Part shown: piece by piece, positions 1 to 8,445 of the stretch
How positions within the stretch are numbered: the stretch's first letter is position 1
Layout: each line of letters starts with the position of its first letter
Assembly: GCA_040878185.1 (NCBI GenBank)
Contig: JBBDMS010000002.1
Span: 1 to 43,171, forward strand
Source of the DNA: JAWXBK01 sp040878185
GTDB lineage: Bacteria > Pseudomonadota > Alphaproteobacteria > Dongiales > Dongiaceae
Length of the DNA: 43,171 bases
Reading direction: 5' to 3'
Translations under genes and position numbers: made by a program
Notes under the pieces: generated by a model
The model's database searches: none
Told to the model about the DNA's origin: nothing
What the model saw: only the letters and a program-made list of their open reading frames with translations

Positions 1-1030
1 CATGGGTGATCAGATCGTCGATGTTGATCTTCTTCTCCATGTACCAGTCGACGATGTGCGGCACATCGGTGCGCCCGCGGGCGCCGCCGAAGGCGGTGCC
101 CTTCCACACGCGGCCGGTGACGAGCTGGAACGGGCGGGTCGAGATTTCCTGCCCCGCACCGGCGACGCCTATTATGACGCTCACGCCCCAGCCCTTGTGG
201 CAGCATTCGAGTGCCTGGCGCATCAGCGTCGTGTTGCCGACGCATTCAAAGCTGTAATCGGCACCGCCTTTGGTCAGCTCGACCAGATGCGCGACCACGT
301 CGCCCTTGATTTCTTTCGGATTGACGAAATGCGTCATGCCGAATTTGCGCGCGAGAGATTCGCGACCGGGATTGATGTCGACGCCGACGATCATGTTGGC
401 GCCCGCCATACGCGCGCCCTGGAGCACGTTGAGGCCGATTCCACCAAGGCCGAACACGATCACGTTGGCGCCGGGTTCGACGCGCGCGGTGTTGATGACC
501 GCGCCGATGCCGGTGGTCACGCCGCAGCCGATGTAGCAGACCTTGTCGAATGGCGCGTCGGAACGGATCTTCGCGAGCGCGATCTCGGGCACCACCGTGT
601 AATTCGCGAAGGTCGACGTACCCATGTAGTGGAAGATCGGCTTGCCCTTGAGCGAGAAGCGGGTCGTGCCGTCCGGCAACAGGCCTTTGCCCTGCGTTGC
701 GCGGATCGCCTGACAGAGATTGGTCTTGCGGCTGAGGCAGTACTCGCATTGCCGGCATTCCGGCGTGTACAGCGGGATGACGTGGTCGCCCTTCTTCAGG
801 CTTCTCACGTCCGGCCCGACATCGACGACGATGCCGGCACCTTCATGACCCAGGATCGCCGGGAAGAGACCTTCGGGATCGGCGCCCGACAAGGTGAACT
901 CGTCGGTGTGGCAGATGCCGGTCGCCTTGATTTCGACCAGTACTTCGCCGGCCTTCGGGCCCTCGAGATCGACCTCCTCGATGACCAGCGGCGCGCCTGC
1001 CTTGTGCGCGACGGCAGCACGAACCTTCAT
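1..1030 (-). CDS. adhC: S-(hydroxymethyl)glutathione dehydrogenase / class III alcohol dehydrogenase, 3' end outside window
   Basis: Zinc-dependent class III alcohol dehydrogenase that oxidises S-hydroxymethylglutathione to S-formylglutathione in the cytoplasm during formaldehyde detoxification. The reading frame starts at the ATG at 1030 behind a strong ribosome binding site (AAGGGAGGA) and runs off the left edge after 343 codons, so about 25-30 residues are missing compared with the family. Visible hallmarks are the catalytic-zinc Cys40 in GICHTD and His62 in GHEGAG, the structural-zinc cysteines 92, 95, 98 and 106, and a GLGGIG dinucleotide-binding motif. The gfa gene lies upstream on the same strand and makes the substrate of this enzyme, which supports the class III assignment over a general alcohol dehydrogenase. 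Confidence 0.95.
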   Translation of the reverse strand, partial: MKVRAAVAHKAGAPLVIEEVDLEGPKAGEVLVEIKATGICHTDEFTLSGADPEGLFPAILGHEGAGIVVDVGPDVRSLKKGDHVIPLYTPECRQCEYCLSRKTNLCQAIRATQGKGLLPDGTTRFSLKGKPIFHYMGTSTFANYTVVPEIALAKIRSDAPFDKVCYIGCGVTTGIGAVINTARVEPGANVIVFGLGGIGLNVLQGARMAGANMIVGVDINPGRESLARKFGMTHFVNPKEIKGDVVAHLVELTKGGADYSFECVGNTTLMRQALECCHKGWGVSVIIGVAGAGQEISTRPFQLVTGRVWKGTAFGGARGRTDVPHIVDWYMEKKINIDDLITH

Positions 1031-1153
1031 CGTCTTCCTCCCTTGATCAGTAAATCACCGGCAGAAAACATCCCGCCGACCATCGCCGGATGCAGCCGCA
1101 GGAATGCACGCCCGCCAAGCCCGGCGCAAGATTGCCGTATCGCCCGGAACGAA

Positions 1154-1176
1154 GCGGGCCGCCATTGGCGGCCCGG
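1154..1176. other. GC-rich hairpin between gfa and adhC
   Basis: A 9-bp perfect stem (CGGGCCGCC / GGCGGCCCG, 1155-1163 and 1167-1175) with a 3-base loop lies just after the gfa stop codon. No T-run follows on the minus strand, so it may be a processing or mRNA-stability element, or a weak terminator, rather than a classical intrinsic terminator. Confidence 0.4.
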
Positions 1177-1196
1177 CAACGTCGGTTCCGATTGCG

Positions 1197-1769
1197 CTAC
1201 GCCTTGTATGTGCCCTTCGCTTTCGCGATGTGCGAGGCGATCAGGTCCATGATCGGCGGCGATAGCGCGTCGTAGGGTTCAAGCTTGAGATCGCGCAAAC
1301 GTTGGCGGACGGCACCCATCTGGCCGGCGCTGGCGCCCGATTCGATGATCGACGACACGAAGGCCGCAAACTCCGGCGGCGACCAGCCCTGTTCCTTCGA
1401 GAGCTCCGTGTGGATGAAGTCCAGGCCGTGGAGCGGGTGACCCTTGTTCTCGATGCGCCCATACATGTGCGTGCCGCAGCCGGTGCAGGCGTAACGCTGG
1501 ATCGCGGCACTCTCGTCCACGATCTTGAGCTTGTTCGCGTTCGCGCCGACCTTGAGATTGTCGCGCGGAACGACGGCAACCATCGAGAACTGGGCGCCGG
1601 ACGGCTTCCAGCATTTGGTACAGCCGCAGACATGGTTGTGCGCGCTCTGGCCGTTGATCGAGACCGTGACGGGATCCTTCGCGCATTTGCAGGTCAGCGT
1701 GCCGCCGGCAAAATTCGCCGCGGCCGGTTTGAAACCATTATCGACGGATGGGTGGATTGAGACTGCCAT
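1197..1769 (-). CDS. gfa: S-(hydroxymethyl)glutathione synthase (glutathione-dependent formaldehyde-activating enzyme)
   Basis: A 190-residue Gfa protein that accelerates condensation of formaldehyde with glutathione, feeding the class III dehydrogenase encoded just downstream. The zinc-ligand cysteines of the family are all present: Cys27 and Cys29 (CKC), Cys48, Cys50 and Cys53 (CGCTKC), and Cys95 and Cys98 (CTGC). Length and the C-terminal PPEFAAFVSSIIESG segment match the family. The ATG at 1769 has a GGGAGGG ribosome binding site a few bases upstream. Together with adhC this forms a two-gene formaldehyde detoxification unit; the 166-bp gap between them contains a hairpin. Confidence 0.96.
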   Translation of the reverse strand: MAVSIHPSVDNGFKPAAANFAGGTLTCKCAKDPVTVSINGQSAHNHVCGCTKCWKPSGAQFSMVAVVPRDNLKVGANANKLKIVDESAAIQRYACTGCGTHMYGRIENKGHPLHGLDFIHTELSKEQGWSPPEFAAFVSSIIESGASAGQMGAVRQRLRDLKLEPYDALSPPIMDLIASHIAKAKGTYKA

Positions 1770-2021
1770 TCGGCCCTCCCTGGCTCTGATATCGCGTCGT
1801 CGGTCAGCGATTTCGATCGGCGAGTTCGGTCGAGCGATTTCGGGCGGCCCGGCGGCGTCGTTCGGGTGCGGTCATCCGCACCGTACCGGCCAAGTCTAGC
1901 GCCGGGGCGGGTGCCGGTCGACGGCATCGTTGGGCGGCTTGCCATCGCCGGCCGGGCCGCGACATGATGCCGCCCGCGTTGGAATCGACGGATTTGCCGG
2001 GGAAGAGGCCGGGGAAAAGAC

Positions 2022-2759
2022 ATGACGATCAGCAACTCGGAACGTGACGCCCGTATCGATCTGGCGGCCGCCTTTCGCCTCGCCGTGCGATACGAACTGC
2101 ACGAAGGCGTATGCAATCATTTCAGCCTCGCGGTGCCGGGCGCGGAAGGCCGGTTCCTGCTCAACCCCTATGGATTGCATTGGTCGGAGCTGACGGCGAG
2201 CAACCTCCTGACGCTGGATACCGACGGCAACATCCTCGAAGGGGAGGGGCAGGCCGAGGCCAGTGCCTTCCATATCCATTCGCGCATCCATGCCGCGCAC
2301 CCCAATGCGGCCTGCGTGCTGCATTCGCACATGCCCTATTCGACGGCGCTCACCTGCCTGCATCGAGGCCGCCTCGAGCCGGTGGAGCAGAATGCGCTAC
2401 GTTTCCATGACGCCATCGCTTACGACGACAATTACGGCGGTGTCGTGCTCGAAGGCGGCGAGGGCGACCGGCTCGCGGGCTGCATCGGCAGCAAGCGCGT
2501 GTTGTTTCTTGCGAGCCACGGCGTCATCGTCGTCGGTCGGAGCGTCGCCGAGGCGTTCGACGATCTCTATTATCTCGAGCGGGCAGCCCACGTTCAGGTG
2601 CTCGCACTCTCGACGGGCCGACCGCTCAATCAACTTTCCGAAGAGGTCCAGCGGCTCACCGGCGAACAGCTCCGCCAGGAGCAGCCCGTGCTGGCGCTCG
2701 CCCATTTCACGGCGATGAAGCGGCTGCTGGATCGCGACGAACCCGAATACACGCGCTGA
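2022..2759 (+). CDS. class II aldolase/adducin family protein
   Basis: A 245-residue class II aldolase/adducin-domain protein. The family includes metal-dependent fuculose- and ribulose-phosphate aldolases as well as many enzymes of unknown substrate. The sequence shows the metal-binding histidine pair in VLHSHMPYS (around residues 100-104), the acidic E/H context in GQAEASAFHIHSRI, and a further histidine in ASHGVIVVG (around residue 168). A purine-rich stretch (GGGGAAAAG) precedes the ATG. It is transcribed divergently from gfa and converges with the lipoprotein gene 12 bp downstream. The substrate cannot be read from sequence; proteins of this length in alphaproteobacteria are usually left as generic class II aldolase. 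Confidence 0.9.
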   Translation: MTISNSERDARIDLAAAFRLAVRYELHEGVCNHFSLAVPGAEGRFLLNPYGLHWSELTASNLLTLDTDGNILEGEGQAEASAFHIHSRIHAAHPNAACVLHSHMPYSTALTCLHRGRLEPVEQNALRFHDAIAYDDNYGGVVLEGGEGDRLAGCIGSKRVLFLASHGVIVVGRSVAEAFDDLYYLERAAHVQVLALSTGRPLNQLSEEVQRLTGEQLRQEQPVLALAHFTAMKRLLDRDEPEYTR

Positions 2760-2770
2760 CGGCACGCCGT

Positions 2771-3433
2771 TCAGTTATTTGTATCGTCCGGCACGGCGGT
2801 TGTCGAGGGTGTCACGCTGACGGCAACCGCGCCGTCGCCCGGACGCCACCCTCCATGCCAGGCGGACAGCGGCACGATGTAGGGATCGTGTGCGTTGGGG
2901 CGGAACCATGAATCGACCGCCCAGTACATCCGGTTGTCCCGCTCGATAATCACCGCCGTGTTGTGAAAATCGATCAGGTTGGGATTGCGGTGGGCCGGAA
3001 ACGCCACATCGTGCCACTGCAGCAGGTCTGCATCCTTCAGCAGGCGCAGATAGGTCGTCGTGTTGACCGATTCATCGATGCAGTCGAGCTGCCCCGCTTG
3101 GTCGGGAACGGCGAGATTGCCGCCGACATCGTGCATGGTGCCGGTCTTCTGGCCGACAAACCGTTCGAACAAAGCGATGGCATGCGCAATGTTCCTGCGC
3201 TCGACGGCGGCCGATTTCGCGCTGCGGTCAAAAATCTCGGCAATCTGTTCCCACTGCTCGTCGCTCAGCCCGACCGGTGTGCGGACTTTGCAGCTCGTGC
3301 CGTGACACACATCGAACGAGGTAACGGTCGCATCGAGCGGAACGAGTGCGGCGATGCGCGATTCCTCCCGCGCGGCGGAGCAGCCGGCGAACAGAAGGAT
3401 CATCGCAAACGCGGCGAGGCGGCAGGGCAGCAT
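2771..3433 (-). CDS. conserved hypothetical lipoprotein
   Basis: About 220 residues from the ATG at 3433. This start gives a short lipoprotein signal peptide ending in the lipobox FAGC (MLPCRLAAFAMILLFAGC); the longer frame upstream would bury the signal and is not used. The mature protein contains a conserved-looking core: LSDEQWEQIAEIF, an AVERRNIAHAIALFE helix and LDCIDESVNTTTYL. I recognise this as a recurring proteobacterial family of unknown function, with cysteines at VCHGTSCK and LDCID that may be structural. It is probably anchored to the envelope by lipidation. It converges with the class II aldolase gene and diverges from the small secreted protein at 3576. No function is proposed. 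Confidence 0.75.
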   Translation of the reverse strand: MLPCRLAAFAMILLFAGCSAAREESRIAALVPLDATVTSFDVCHGTSCKVRTPVGLSDEQWEQIAEIFDRSAKSAAVERRNIAHAIALFERFVGQKTGTMHDVGGNLAVPDQAGQLDCIDESVNTTTYLRLLKDADLLQWHDVAFPAHRNPNLIDFHNTAVIIERDNRMYWAVDSWFRPNAHDPYIVPLSAWHGGWRPGDGAVAVSVTPSTTAVPDDTNN

Positions 3434-3575
3434 GGCCGGCCTATGGAATCGACCGGCACGGGGTTTGGCAAGCCGGATTGCGGCGGATCGTTGCCGGCGG
3501 CATCCGACTGCGGCCCGGCAGACACAGAGCGGACACAGGTTTGACGGGCCGAAGGCGGTAGCATCCAATCCGGCG

Positions 3576-3974
3576 ATGGCAAAACTCCCCCGTTTCGGGT
3601 CGATCCGTGTCGGCCTCGCATGGGCAATGGCCTTTGTTGCGGTGGCGGCCGGCGGGTCGGCGCGCGCGACCGATCCCGCATCCGCCGAGCCGGCCGATCC
3701 GTTGACCGCCGTCTATTACCGGTTTGCGGTGGTCGAGTATTGCAGCCTTGCGGATTTGCAAGTCGCGTCGGGGTTCGAACGCGCACGGGATCGAATTCTC
3801 GCGGACGCGGGTGCCACCGAGGACGTGCATCGAAGCGCGCGGATCGCGGGTTGGACCGCGGCCGATCTCGAATGGTCGAATCGCGGCCTCGGCGGGTTTC
3901 GCCGCTGGTGCGAAACGGAAGGAACGGATGCCGCGGCCGGGTTCCGCGCGGAGACCACGGCGGAGATGCCCTAG
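3576..3974 (+). CDS. small secreted protein of unknown function
   Basis: A 132-residue protein from the ATG at 3576. The N-terminus has a basic start (MAKLPRFGSIR), a hydrophobic stretch (VGLAWAMAFVAVAAGG) and an SARA cleavage-like site, so export is likely. The mature part is about 100 residues with two cysteines (YCSLADL and RWCETEG) that could form a disulfide. No domain is recognised. It is transcribed away from the lipoprotein gene, sharing about 140 bp of intergenic DNA, and ends 22 bp before the convergent sufU gene. Codon usage looks like that of its neighbours. It could be a periplasmic accessory protein; this is not shown. Confidence 0.6.
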   Translation: MAKLPRFGSIRVGLAWAMAFVAVAAGGSARATDPASAEPADPLTAVYYRFAVVEYCSLADLQVASGFERARDRILADAGATEDVHRSARIAGWTAADLEWSNRGLGGFRRWCETEGTDAAAGFRAETTAEMP

Positions 3975-3996
3975 CCGCCGTCGATCAGCCCGGTTC

Positions 3997-4413
3997 TTAG
4001 TCGGACAATGTGTCGAGCAGCGCGTTGAACGGCAGCATCACGCAATCATGGCGCGATTTGACGGCGCGCACCGGCGCGAAATCGGCAAGCTCCGGCCAGG
4101 CATCTGTCGACAGGTCGGCGCCGCCTTTCAGCCAGTCGCGCAGGCGCCCGGCGATCGAGCGGATATCGTCCACGCCGCTGCCCGGTGCGCGCCGGCCTAT
4201 CGCGGCGGCCGCCGCCTCGCAGAGCAGGCAGCCGCGCGTGCGATGGGCGATCGCCGCAATCCGCCCGCTCTCGAGCCGCAGCGTGATGCGCACGCGATCG
4301 CCGCAGAGTGGATTGTCGGCCTCGCCCGAAAGCGCCGGCGGCGAAACCGTTCCCGCACCATCGGCCGCGCGCGCCAGCGCAACCAGCCGCTCATGGTAGA
4401 GGTCGTCGTTCAT
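3997..4413 (-). CDS. sufU: SufU/IscU-like iron-sulfur or sulfur-transfer scaffold
   Basis: A 138-residue NifU-N-domain protein. SufU proteins accept sulfur from SufS and either assemble or relay it. The ligand set is intact: Cys37 and Asp39 in NPLCGD, Cys62 and Cys65 in GCLLCEA, and Cys124 in HDCVMLPF. Its ATG overlaps the sufS stop codon (ATGA at 4410-4413), so the two are translationally coupled. It is the last gene of a minus-strand run devoted to molybdenum-hydroxylase maturation, and no sufBCD genes lie nearby. A dedicated sulfur-relay role for the molybdenum cofactor or CoxS clusters is therefore plausible, but that is inference. Confidence 0.88.
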   Translation of the reverse strand: MNDDLYHERLVALARAADGAGTVSPPALSGEADNPLCGDRVRITLRLESGRIAAIAHRTRGCLLCEAAAAAIGRRAPGSGVDDIRSIAGRLRDWLKGGADLSTDAWPELADFAPVRAVKSRHDCVMLPFNALLDTLSD

Positions 4414-5633
4414 CGCAGGCGCCGGACCGCGTCTTCGAGCCCGACGAGACAGGCATCGATATCGGCATCGTCGTTATAGGGCGCGATGCTGGCGCGGGTC
4501 GTGCCGGTGAGATCAAATCGATCCATGAGGATCTGGCAGCAATGATGCCCGCCGCGCAGGGCGACACCGTGACCGTCGAGTATCTGGCAGATGTCGTGCG
4601 GATGCAGTCCCGGCAGATCGAACGAGACGACGCCCGTGCGCCTCTGCAGCCCGGCTGGTCCAACGATCCGTGCACCGTCGATGCCGCCGATTCCGCGCAG
4701 CAGGCGCTCGGTCAATCGCTGCGTGTGCGCGGCCGCTGCCGTCCAGTCGAGCGCCATCGCCCAGCGCAATGCGGCCGCCATGCCGACCGCCTGTGCGATC
4801 GGCATTGTGCCCGCTTCGAAGCGATGGGGAATATCCGCGTAGCTGCTGCGTTCGCGCGCAACGCGATGGATCATGTGGCCGCCGCCGAGAAAAGGCGGCA
4901 GCGCCTCCAGCCATTCGCGGCGGCCCCAAAGCGCGCCGATGCCGTTCGGACCATAGGCCTTGTGGGCGGAGAACAGATAGAAGTCGACACCGAGCGCCGG
5001 CAGATCGAGCGGGCCGTGCGGCGCGCGCTGTGCGCCATCCAGCATTACTTTGGCGCCGACGCTGCGCGCGGCTTCGACCACGCGTCCGACATCCGTTTCG
5101 GCGCCGGTCACGTTGGAGACGTGGGTCAAGGCGATCATCCGGGTGCGCGGTCCGACATGACGCGCAAGGGCGTCGAGATCGAACCTGCCCTCGTCGGTCA
5201 CCGGCAGCCAGCGCAGGACGATGCCGCTTCGTTCGCGCAGCATCTGCCAGGGCACGATGTTGGAGTGATGTTCGAGATCGCTCAGCAGGATCTCGTCGCC
5301 GTGATTGAGCGTGGCGCCATAGGCATGTGCGAGCAGGTTGATTCCGGCCGTCGTACCCCCGGTGAAAACGATTTCGTCCGGGTCGGTGACGCCGAGATAA
5401 CGGGCGACGTCGCCGCGCGCATCCTGATAGGCCTCGGTCGCCATTTCGGCGAGGCGGTGAATGCCGCGAAAGATATTGCCGCGGCTGGTCGCTTCGTGAC
5501 GGGACACGGCATCGATGACGCTCTGCGGCGTCTGCGCGGTTGCGGCGTTGTCGAGGTAGTGGATCGGCCGTCCGCCGGGATTCTCCGACAGAATCGGAAA
5601 TTGCGCGCGCAACGACGGGACATCGAAGCTCAT
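4410..5633 (-). CDS. sufS: SufS-type cysteine desulfurase
   Basis: A 407-residue PLP enzyme that removes sulfur from cysteine as a persulfide. From the ATG at 5633, the PLP lysine is Lys225 in SAHKAYGPNG, the pyridine-nitrogen aspartate is Asp199 in LDGAQ, and the active-site cysteine is Cys365 in RGGHHC, followed by an unusual second cysteine (Cys366). Group II (SufS) features and length are normal. A GTG at 5657, directly after the preceding stop codon, is an alternative start adding eight residues. It sits between a molybdenum-cofactor transferase fusion and sufU. In Rhodobacter capsulatus a NifS-like desulfurase sulfurates XdhC-bound Moco, so a similar role is possible here. Confidence 0.93.
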   Translation of the reverse strand: MSFDVPSLRAQFPILSENPGGRPIHYLDNAATAQTPQSVIDAVSRHEATSRGNIFRGIHRLAEMATEAYQDARGDVARYLGVTDPDEIVFTGGTTAGINLLAHAYGATLNHGDEILLSDLEHHSNIVPWQMLRERSGIVLRWLPVTDEGRFDLDALARHVGPRTRMIALTHVSNVTGAETDVGRVVEAARSVGAKVMLDGAQRAPHGPLDLPALGVDFYLFSAHKAYGPNGIGALWGRREWLEALPPFLGGGHMIHRVARERSSYADIPHRFEAGTMPIAQAVGMAAALRWAMALDWTAAAAHTQRLTERLLRGIGGIDGARIVGPAGLQRRTGVVSFDLPGLHPHDICQILDGHGVALRGGHHCCQILMDRFDLTGTTRASIAPYNDDADIDACLVGLEDAVRRLR

Positions 5634-5657
5634 GCGGGCGAACTCATGTACTCGCAC

Positions 5658-7286
5658 TCATGCTGGCCGTCGCCCCGGCTCGCGCGCGATCGCCAGCGCC
5701 TCCGGCGTGTCGATATCGACCAGCACCGCATCGTCGGGCATCGCGACCTCGGCAACGAGGTCGGCATGGTCGCCGATCAGATGCTTGGCACCGACATCGC
5801 CGGCGAGCGCCTCGATCTCGGCGAAGAATCGGCGTGCCCACAGAACGGGATTGCCGCGCTTGCCGCCGAAAGTCGGCACGCAGATCGCTCTACCCTCGGT
5901 CGGATTGAATGCGGCGATCAGCCGGTCGATTGTCGCCGGCCCGATCCGGGGCATGTCGCCGAGCAAGACCGCGGCCCCATCTACATCTTCGGGCAGTGCC
6001 CGCAATCCGCAGGCGAGCGACGCGCTCAGACCCGACGCGAAATCCGGGTTGTCGACCAGTTCCACCGCGCGACCGGCCAGCGTTGCGCGCACCCGATCGG
6101 CTTCGTTGCCGGCAACCACGATAACCGGCCGGGCGCGCGAGGCCAGAGCGGCATCGACCGCGTGCAGCAACAAGGCCTTGCCGTCGAGTTCGGCCAGAAG
6201 CTTGTTGGCCCCGCCCATGCGCGTCGAACGGCCGGCGGCGAGAATGATGGCGGCGACCCGCGGCGCGCGCGGCGCGATAGAAGGTCGCTCGGCGCGCGGT
6301 TGCGGCCGGCTCGGAATCTCTTTCAGCAATCCGCCGACGCCCATCTGCATGATGTCGCGCGGGGTGACCGGCAGGTCGGCCATCAGCCGCTGCAGCACCC
6401 AGTCGAAGCCGTTGAGCTTGGGCGAGCGCACGCAGCCGGGCAGGCCGAGTATCGGTATCCGATCGTGCCGCGCGAGCAGCAGAAGATTGCCGGGATCGAC
6501 CGGCATGCCGAAATGCTCGACCGTCCCGCCGGCGACTTCGATCCCGGCCGGCAGCACGTCGCGCCGGTCGGTGATGGCGGACGCGCCGGCGATGAGAACG
6601 AGTTCGGCGCCGCCTTGAAGCGCTGCCCGAACGGCATCGGCAACCGCGGCGGTTTCGTGCGCGCAGCGGCGCTCGGCCAGCGGCGGTACACCCATCGCGG
6701 TGAGGCGGCCGTTGATAATCTCGACCGTCTTGTCGAGCACGCTTTCCTTGATGCCCGGCAACCGTGTCTGGATCAGCGCGACCGGACGGGCACGAAAGGG
6801 CGCGATGCGCAAAGGCGGCGTCTTCGGCAGTGCCGCCAATGCGCGTTCGAGCAGCGCGCCGCTGATCGCAAACGGCATGATCTTGACCGTCGCCACCATA
6901 TCGCCCGGCTGCACCGTTTCGAAGGGCGGCAAGGTCGCGATCGTGACCGACTCGTCGACGAGGTTGAGCGCATCGATGCAAACGCGGTCGATGACCGCAA
7001 GCCCGTGCGCGGCCGCGATCAGATTGCAGCGACCGGTAAACGGTTGCGCGACATCGAGCCTCGAACCGGCGGTCGCGCGGGCGATCGCGGCTGCGGCTTC
7101 ATCCTCTCCGACATCGCCCGGCTGGAACCGGACCACCGTCACGCGTTCGACGCCGGCCTGCTGCAGCGCCCCGATATCCGATGAAGTCAGCACGCGTCCC
7201 TTGCGGAAACTGATGCCGTTGCTGCGGATGCTGTGCACCAGCAGCGCGCCTTCACAATCCGCCACGGGCCGCTCGGCGAAGTTCAT
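5658..7286 (-). CDS. molybdopterin-binding / MobA-like nucleotidyltransferase fusion protein
   Basis: A 542-residue two-domain protein. Residues about 1-325 resemble MoeA/MoaB-type molybdopterin-binding proteins (LIAGASAITDRRDVLPAG and GLPGCVRSPKLNGFDWVL). Residues about 343-535 are a MocA/MobA-type NTP transferase with LAAGRSTRMGGANK at 349-362 and LLGDMP. Such fusions are typical of molybdenum-hydroxylase clusters and probably make molybdopterin cytosine dinucleotide, the cofactor form of the CO dehydrogenase/xanthine oxidase class. The ATG overlaps the stop of the upstream XdhC half (ATGA), so both are likely co-translated. sufS follows within 24 bp. Confidence 0.9.
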   Translation of the reverse strand: MNFAERPVADCEGALLVHSIRSNGISFRKGRVLTSSDIGALQQAGVERVTVVRFQPGDVGEDEAAAAIARATAGSRLDVAQPFTGRCNLIAAAHGLAVIDRVCIDALNLVDESVTIATLPPFETVQPGDMVATVKIMPFAISGALLERALAALPKTPPLRIAPFRARPVALIQTRLPGIKESVLDKTVEIINGRLTAMGVPPLAERRCAHETAAVADAVRAALQGGAELVLIAGASAITDRRDVLPAGIEVAGGTVEHFGMPVDPGNLLLLARHDRIPILGLPGCVRSPKLNGFDWVLQRLMADLPVTPRDIMQMGVGGLLKEIPSRPQPRAERPSIAPRAPRVAAIILAAGRSTRMGGANKLLAELDGKALLLHAVDAALASRARPVIVVAGNEADRVRATLAGRAVELVDNPDFASGLSASLACGLRALPEDVDGAAVLLGDMPRIGPATIDRLIAAFNPTEGRAICVPTFGGKRGNPVLWARRFFAEIEALAGDVGAKHLIGDHADLVAEVAMPDDAVLVDIDTPEALAIAREPGRRPA

Positions 7287-8026
7287 GCCGCGGCCTCGCG
7301 CGTCGCCTTGGCGGCTGCAGCCTGGGTCGTCGTCGCGTTGCCACGCCGAACCGCGGTCAATTCGGCCATGATCGAGATCGCGATTTCGGCCGGCGTTTTC
7401 GCACCGATCGCGAGGCCGATCGGGCCGTGGATGCGCGCGAGATCGGCGGGTCCGAAGCCGCGCGCGGCGAGCCGTTCGAGCCGGCCGGCATGGGTGCGCG
7501 TGCTGCCGAGCGCCCCGATATAGAAGGCGGGCGAGGCAAGCGCCGCGGCGAGGGCCGGGTCGTCAATTTTGGGATCGTGGGTGAGCGTGACGATGGCGGT
7601 GCGGGAATCCGGTGCGAGGCGTGCGAAGGCCTCGTCGGGCCATTCGTCGACCAGGATCACGCCGGGAAAGCGCGCATCCGTCGCGAAGGCGCGGCGCGGA
7701 TCGACGATGGTGACGGCGTAACCGGCCAGTGCGGCCATCGGCGCCAGGACCTGCGCGACATGAACCGCACCGACGATGATCGCGCGTTCCGGCGGATTGA
7801 AGGCATGAACGAAGAGTTGCCGATCGGGCCGGTCGAGCAGGCCGCTGCGGTCCTGCGCCAGCGCCTCGCGCACCGCGGGCAGCTCGTCCTTGTCGAGCAT
7901 GGCGCGGCCGGTGACGGTGTCGGCGAAGACGAGGCATTGCCGGTGATCGCCGAGGTCGGTTACCAGCGCGACGGGCCGGCCGGCCCCGCGCGCCTCGAGC
8001 AGCCGGTCGAGCAGGTCGGTCTTCAT
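7283..8026 (-). CDS. XdhC/CoxF family protein, Rossmann-domain half
   Basis: A 247-residue protein starting at the ATG at 8026, which overlaps the stop of the preceding gene (ATGA). Residues about 95-230 form the C-terminal Rossmann-like domain of XdhC (ERAIIVGAVHVAQVLAPMA, VDPRRAFAT, YIGALGSTRTHAGR, IHGPIGLAIGAKTPAEIA). XdhC binds mature molybdenum cofactor, protects its sulfurated form and inserts it into the hydroxylase. Here the family's N-terminal cysteine-containing domain is encoded separately just upstream. The C-terminal tail is alanine- and threonine-rich (GNATTTQAAAAKATREAAA) and looks unstructured. The following gene overlaps its stop codon by four bases. Confidence 0.9.
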   Translation of the reverse strand: MKTDLLDRLLEARGAGRPVALVTDLGDHRQCLVFADTVTGRAMLDKDELPAVREALAQDRSGLLDRPDRQLFVHAFNPPERAIIVGAVHVAQVLAPMAALAGYAVTIVDPRRAFATDARFPGVILVDEWPDEAFARLAPDSRTAIVTLTHDPKIDDPALAAALASPAFYIGALGSTRTHAGRLERLAARGFGPADLARIHGPIGLAIGAKTPAEIAISIMAELTAVRRGNATTTQAAAAKATREAAA

Positions 8027-8346
8027 GCGAGGGCCTCGATATAGACCTGCAGCTTGCCCCCGCAGGCGAGGCCAACTTCCCAGGCCTGTTCGTTGCTGAT
8101 GCCGAAATCGAGCAACCGCGGCGTGCCATCGCGCATGATCTCCTGTGCCTCGCGCACGACTGCGCCCTCGATGCAGCCGCCGGAGACGGAGCCGATCATG
8201 GCGCCCTGATCGTCGACGACCATCTGGCTGCCGACCGGGCGGGGCGAGGAGCCCCAGGTCGCGACCACGGTTGCGATCGCGACGCCCTTGCCGGCGCGGC
8301 GCCAGTCGGCCGCCTGCTGCAGCATGTCGGTTTCGGCTCCGGCCAT
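8023..8346 (-). CDS. XdhC/CoxI family protein, N-terminal-domain half
   Basis: A 107-residue stand-alone XdhC_CoxI domain. It carries the motifs ATVVATWGSSPRPVGSQM and GSVSGGCIEGAV, the latter containing the conserved cysteine linked to cofactor binding in XdhC proteins, and ends in CGGKLQVYIEAL. It presumably works with the Rossmann half encoded immediately downstream (four-base overlap), together forming a full Moco chaperone. It is about 100 bp downstream of coxE, and no strong ribosome binding site is visible. This gene split is known among cox clusters (CoxI/CoxF-like pairs) and is not by itself a defect. Confidence 0.88.
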   Translation of the reverse strand: MAGAETDMLQQAADWRRAGKGVAIATVVATWGSSPRPVGSQMVVDDQGAMIGSVSGGCIEGAVVREAQEIMRDGTPRLLDFGISNEQAWEVGLACGGKLQVYIEALA

Positions 8347-8445
8347 GATTTCTGTTCCGATGCGTGATGCGTGCCGCTGTGAATCTGGCGCTTGGGGCGG
8401 CGCGACGCAATGCGGCTCTTTGGAAGGGGATGGGCGGTCGAGGAC

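Noticed and set aside
2..1252. A 416-codon plus-strand frame opposite adhC
   Set aside because: The minus strand encodes a textbook class III alcohol dehydrogenase with intact zinc ligands; the plus frame is its shadow.
4308..7184. A 958-codon open frame on the plus strand opposite sufS and the molybdopterin fusion gene
   Set aside because: It is the antisense of well-supported genes, has no recognisable domain and a composition typical of GC-rich shadow frames (Arg, Asp, Gly, His, Ala).
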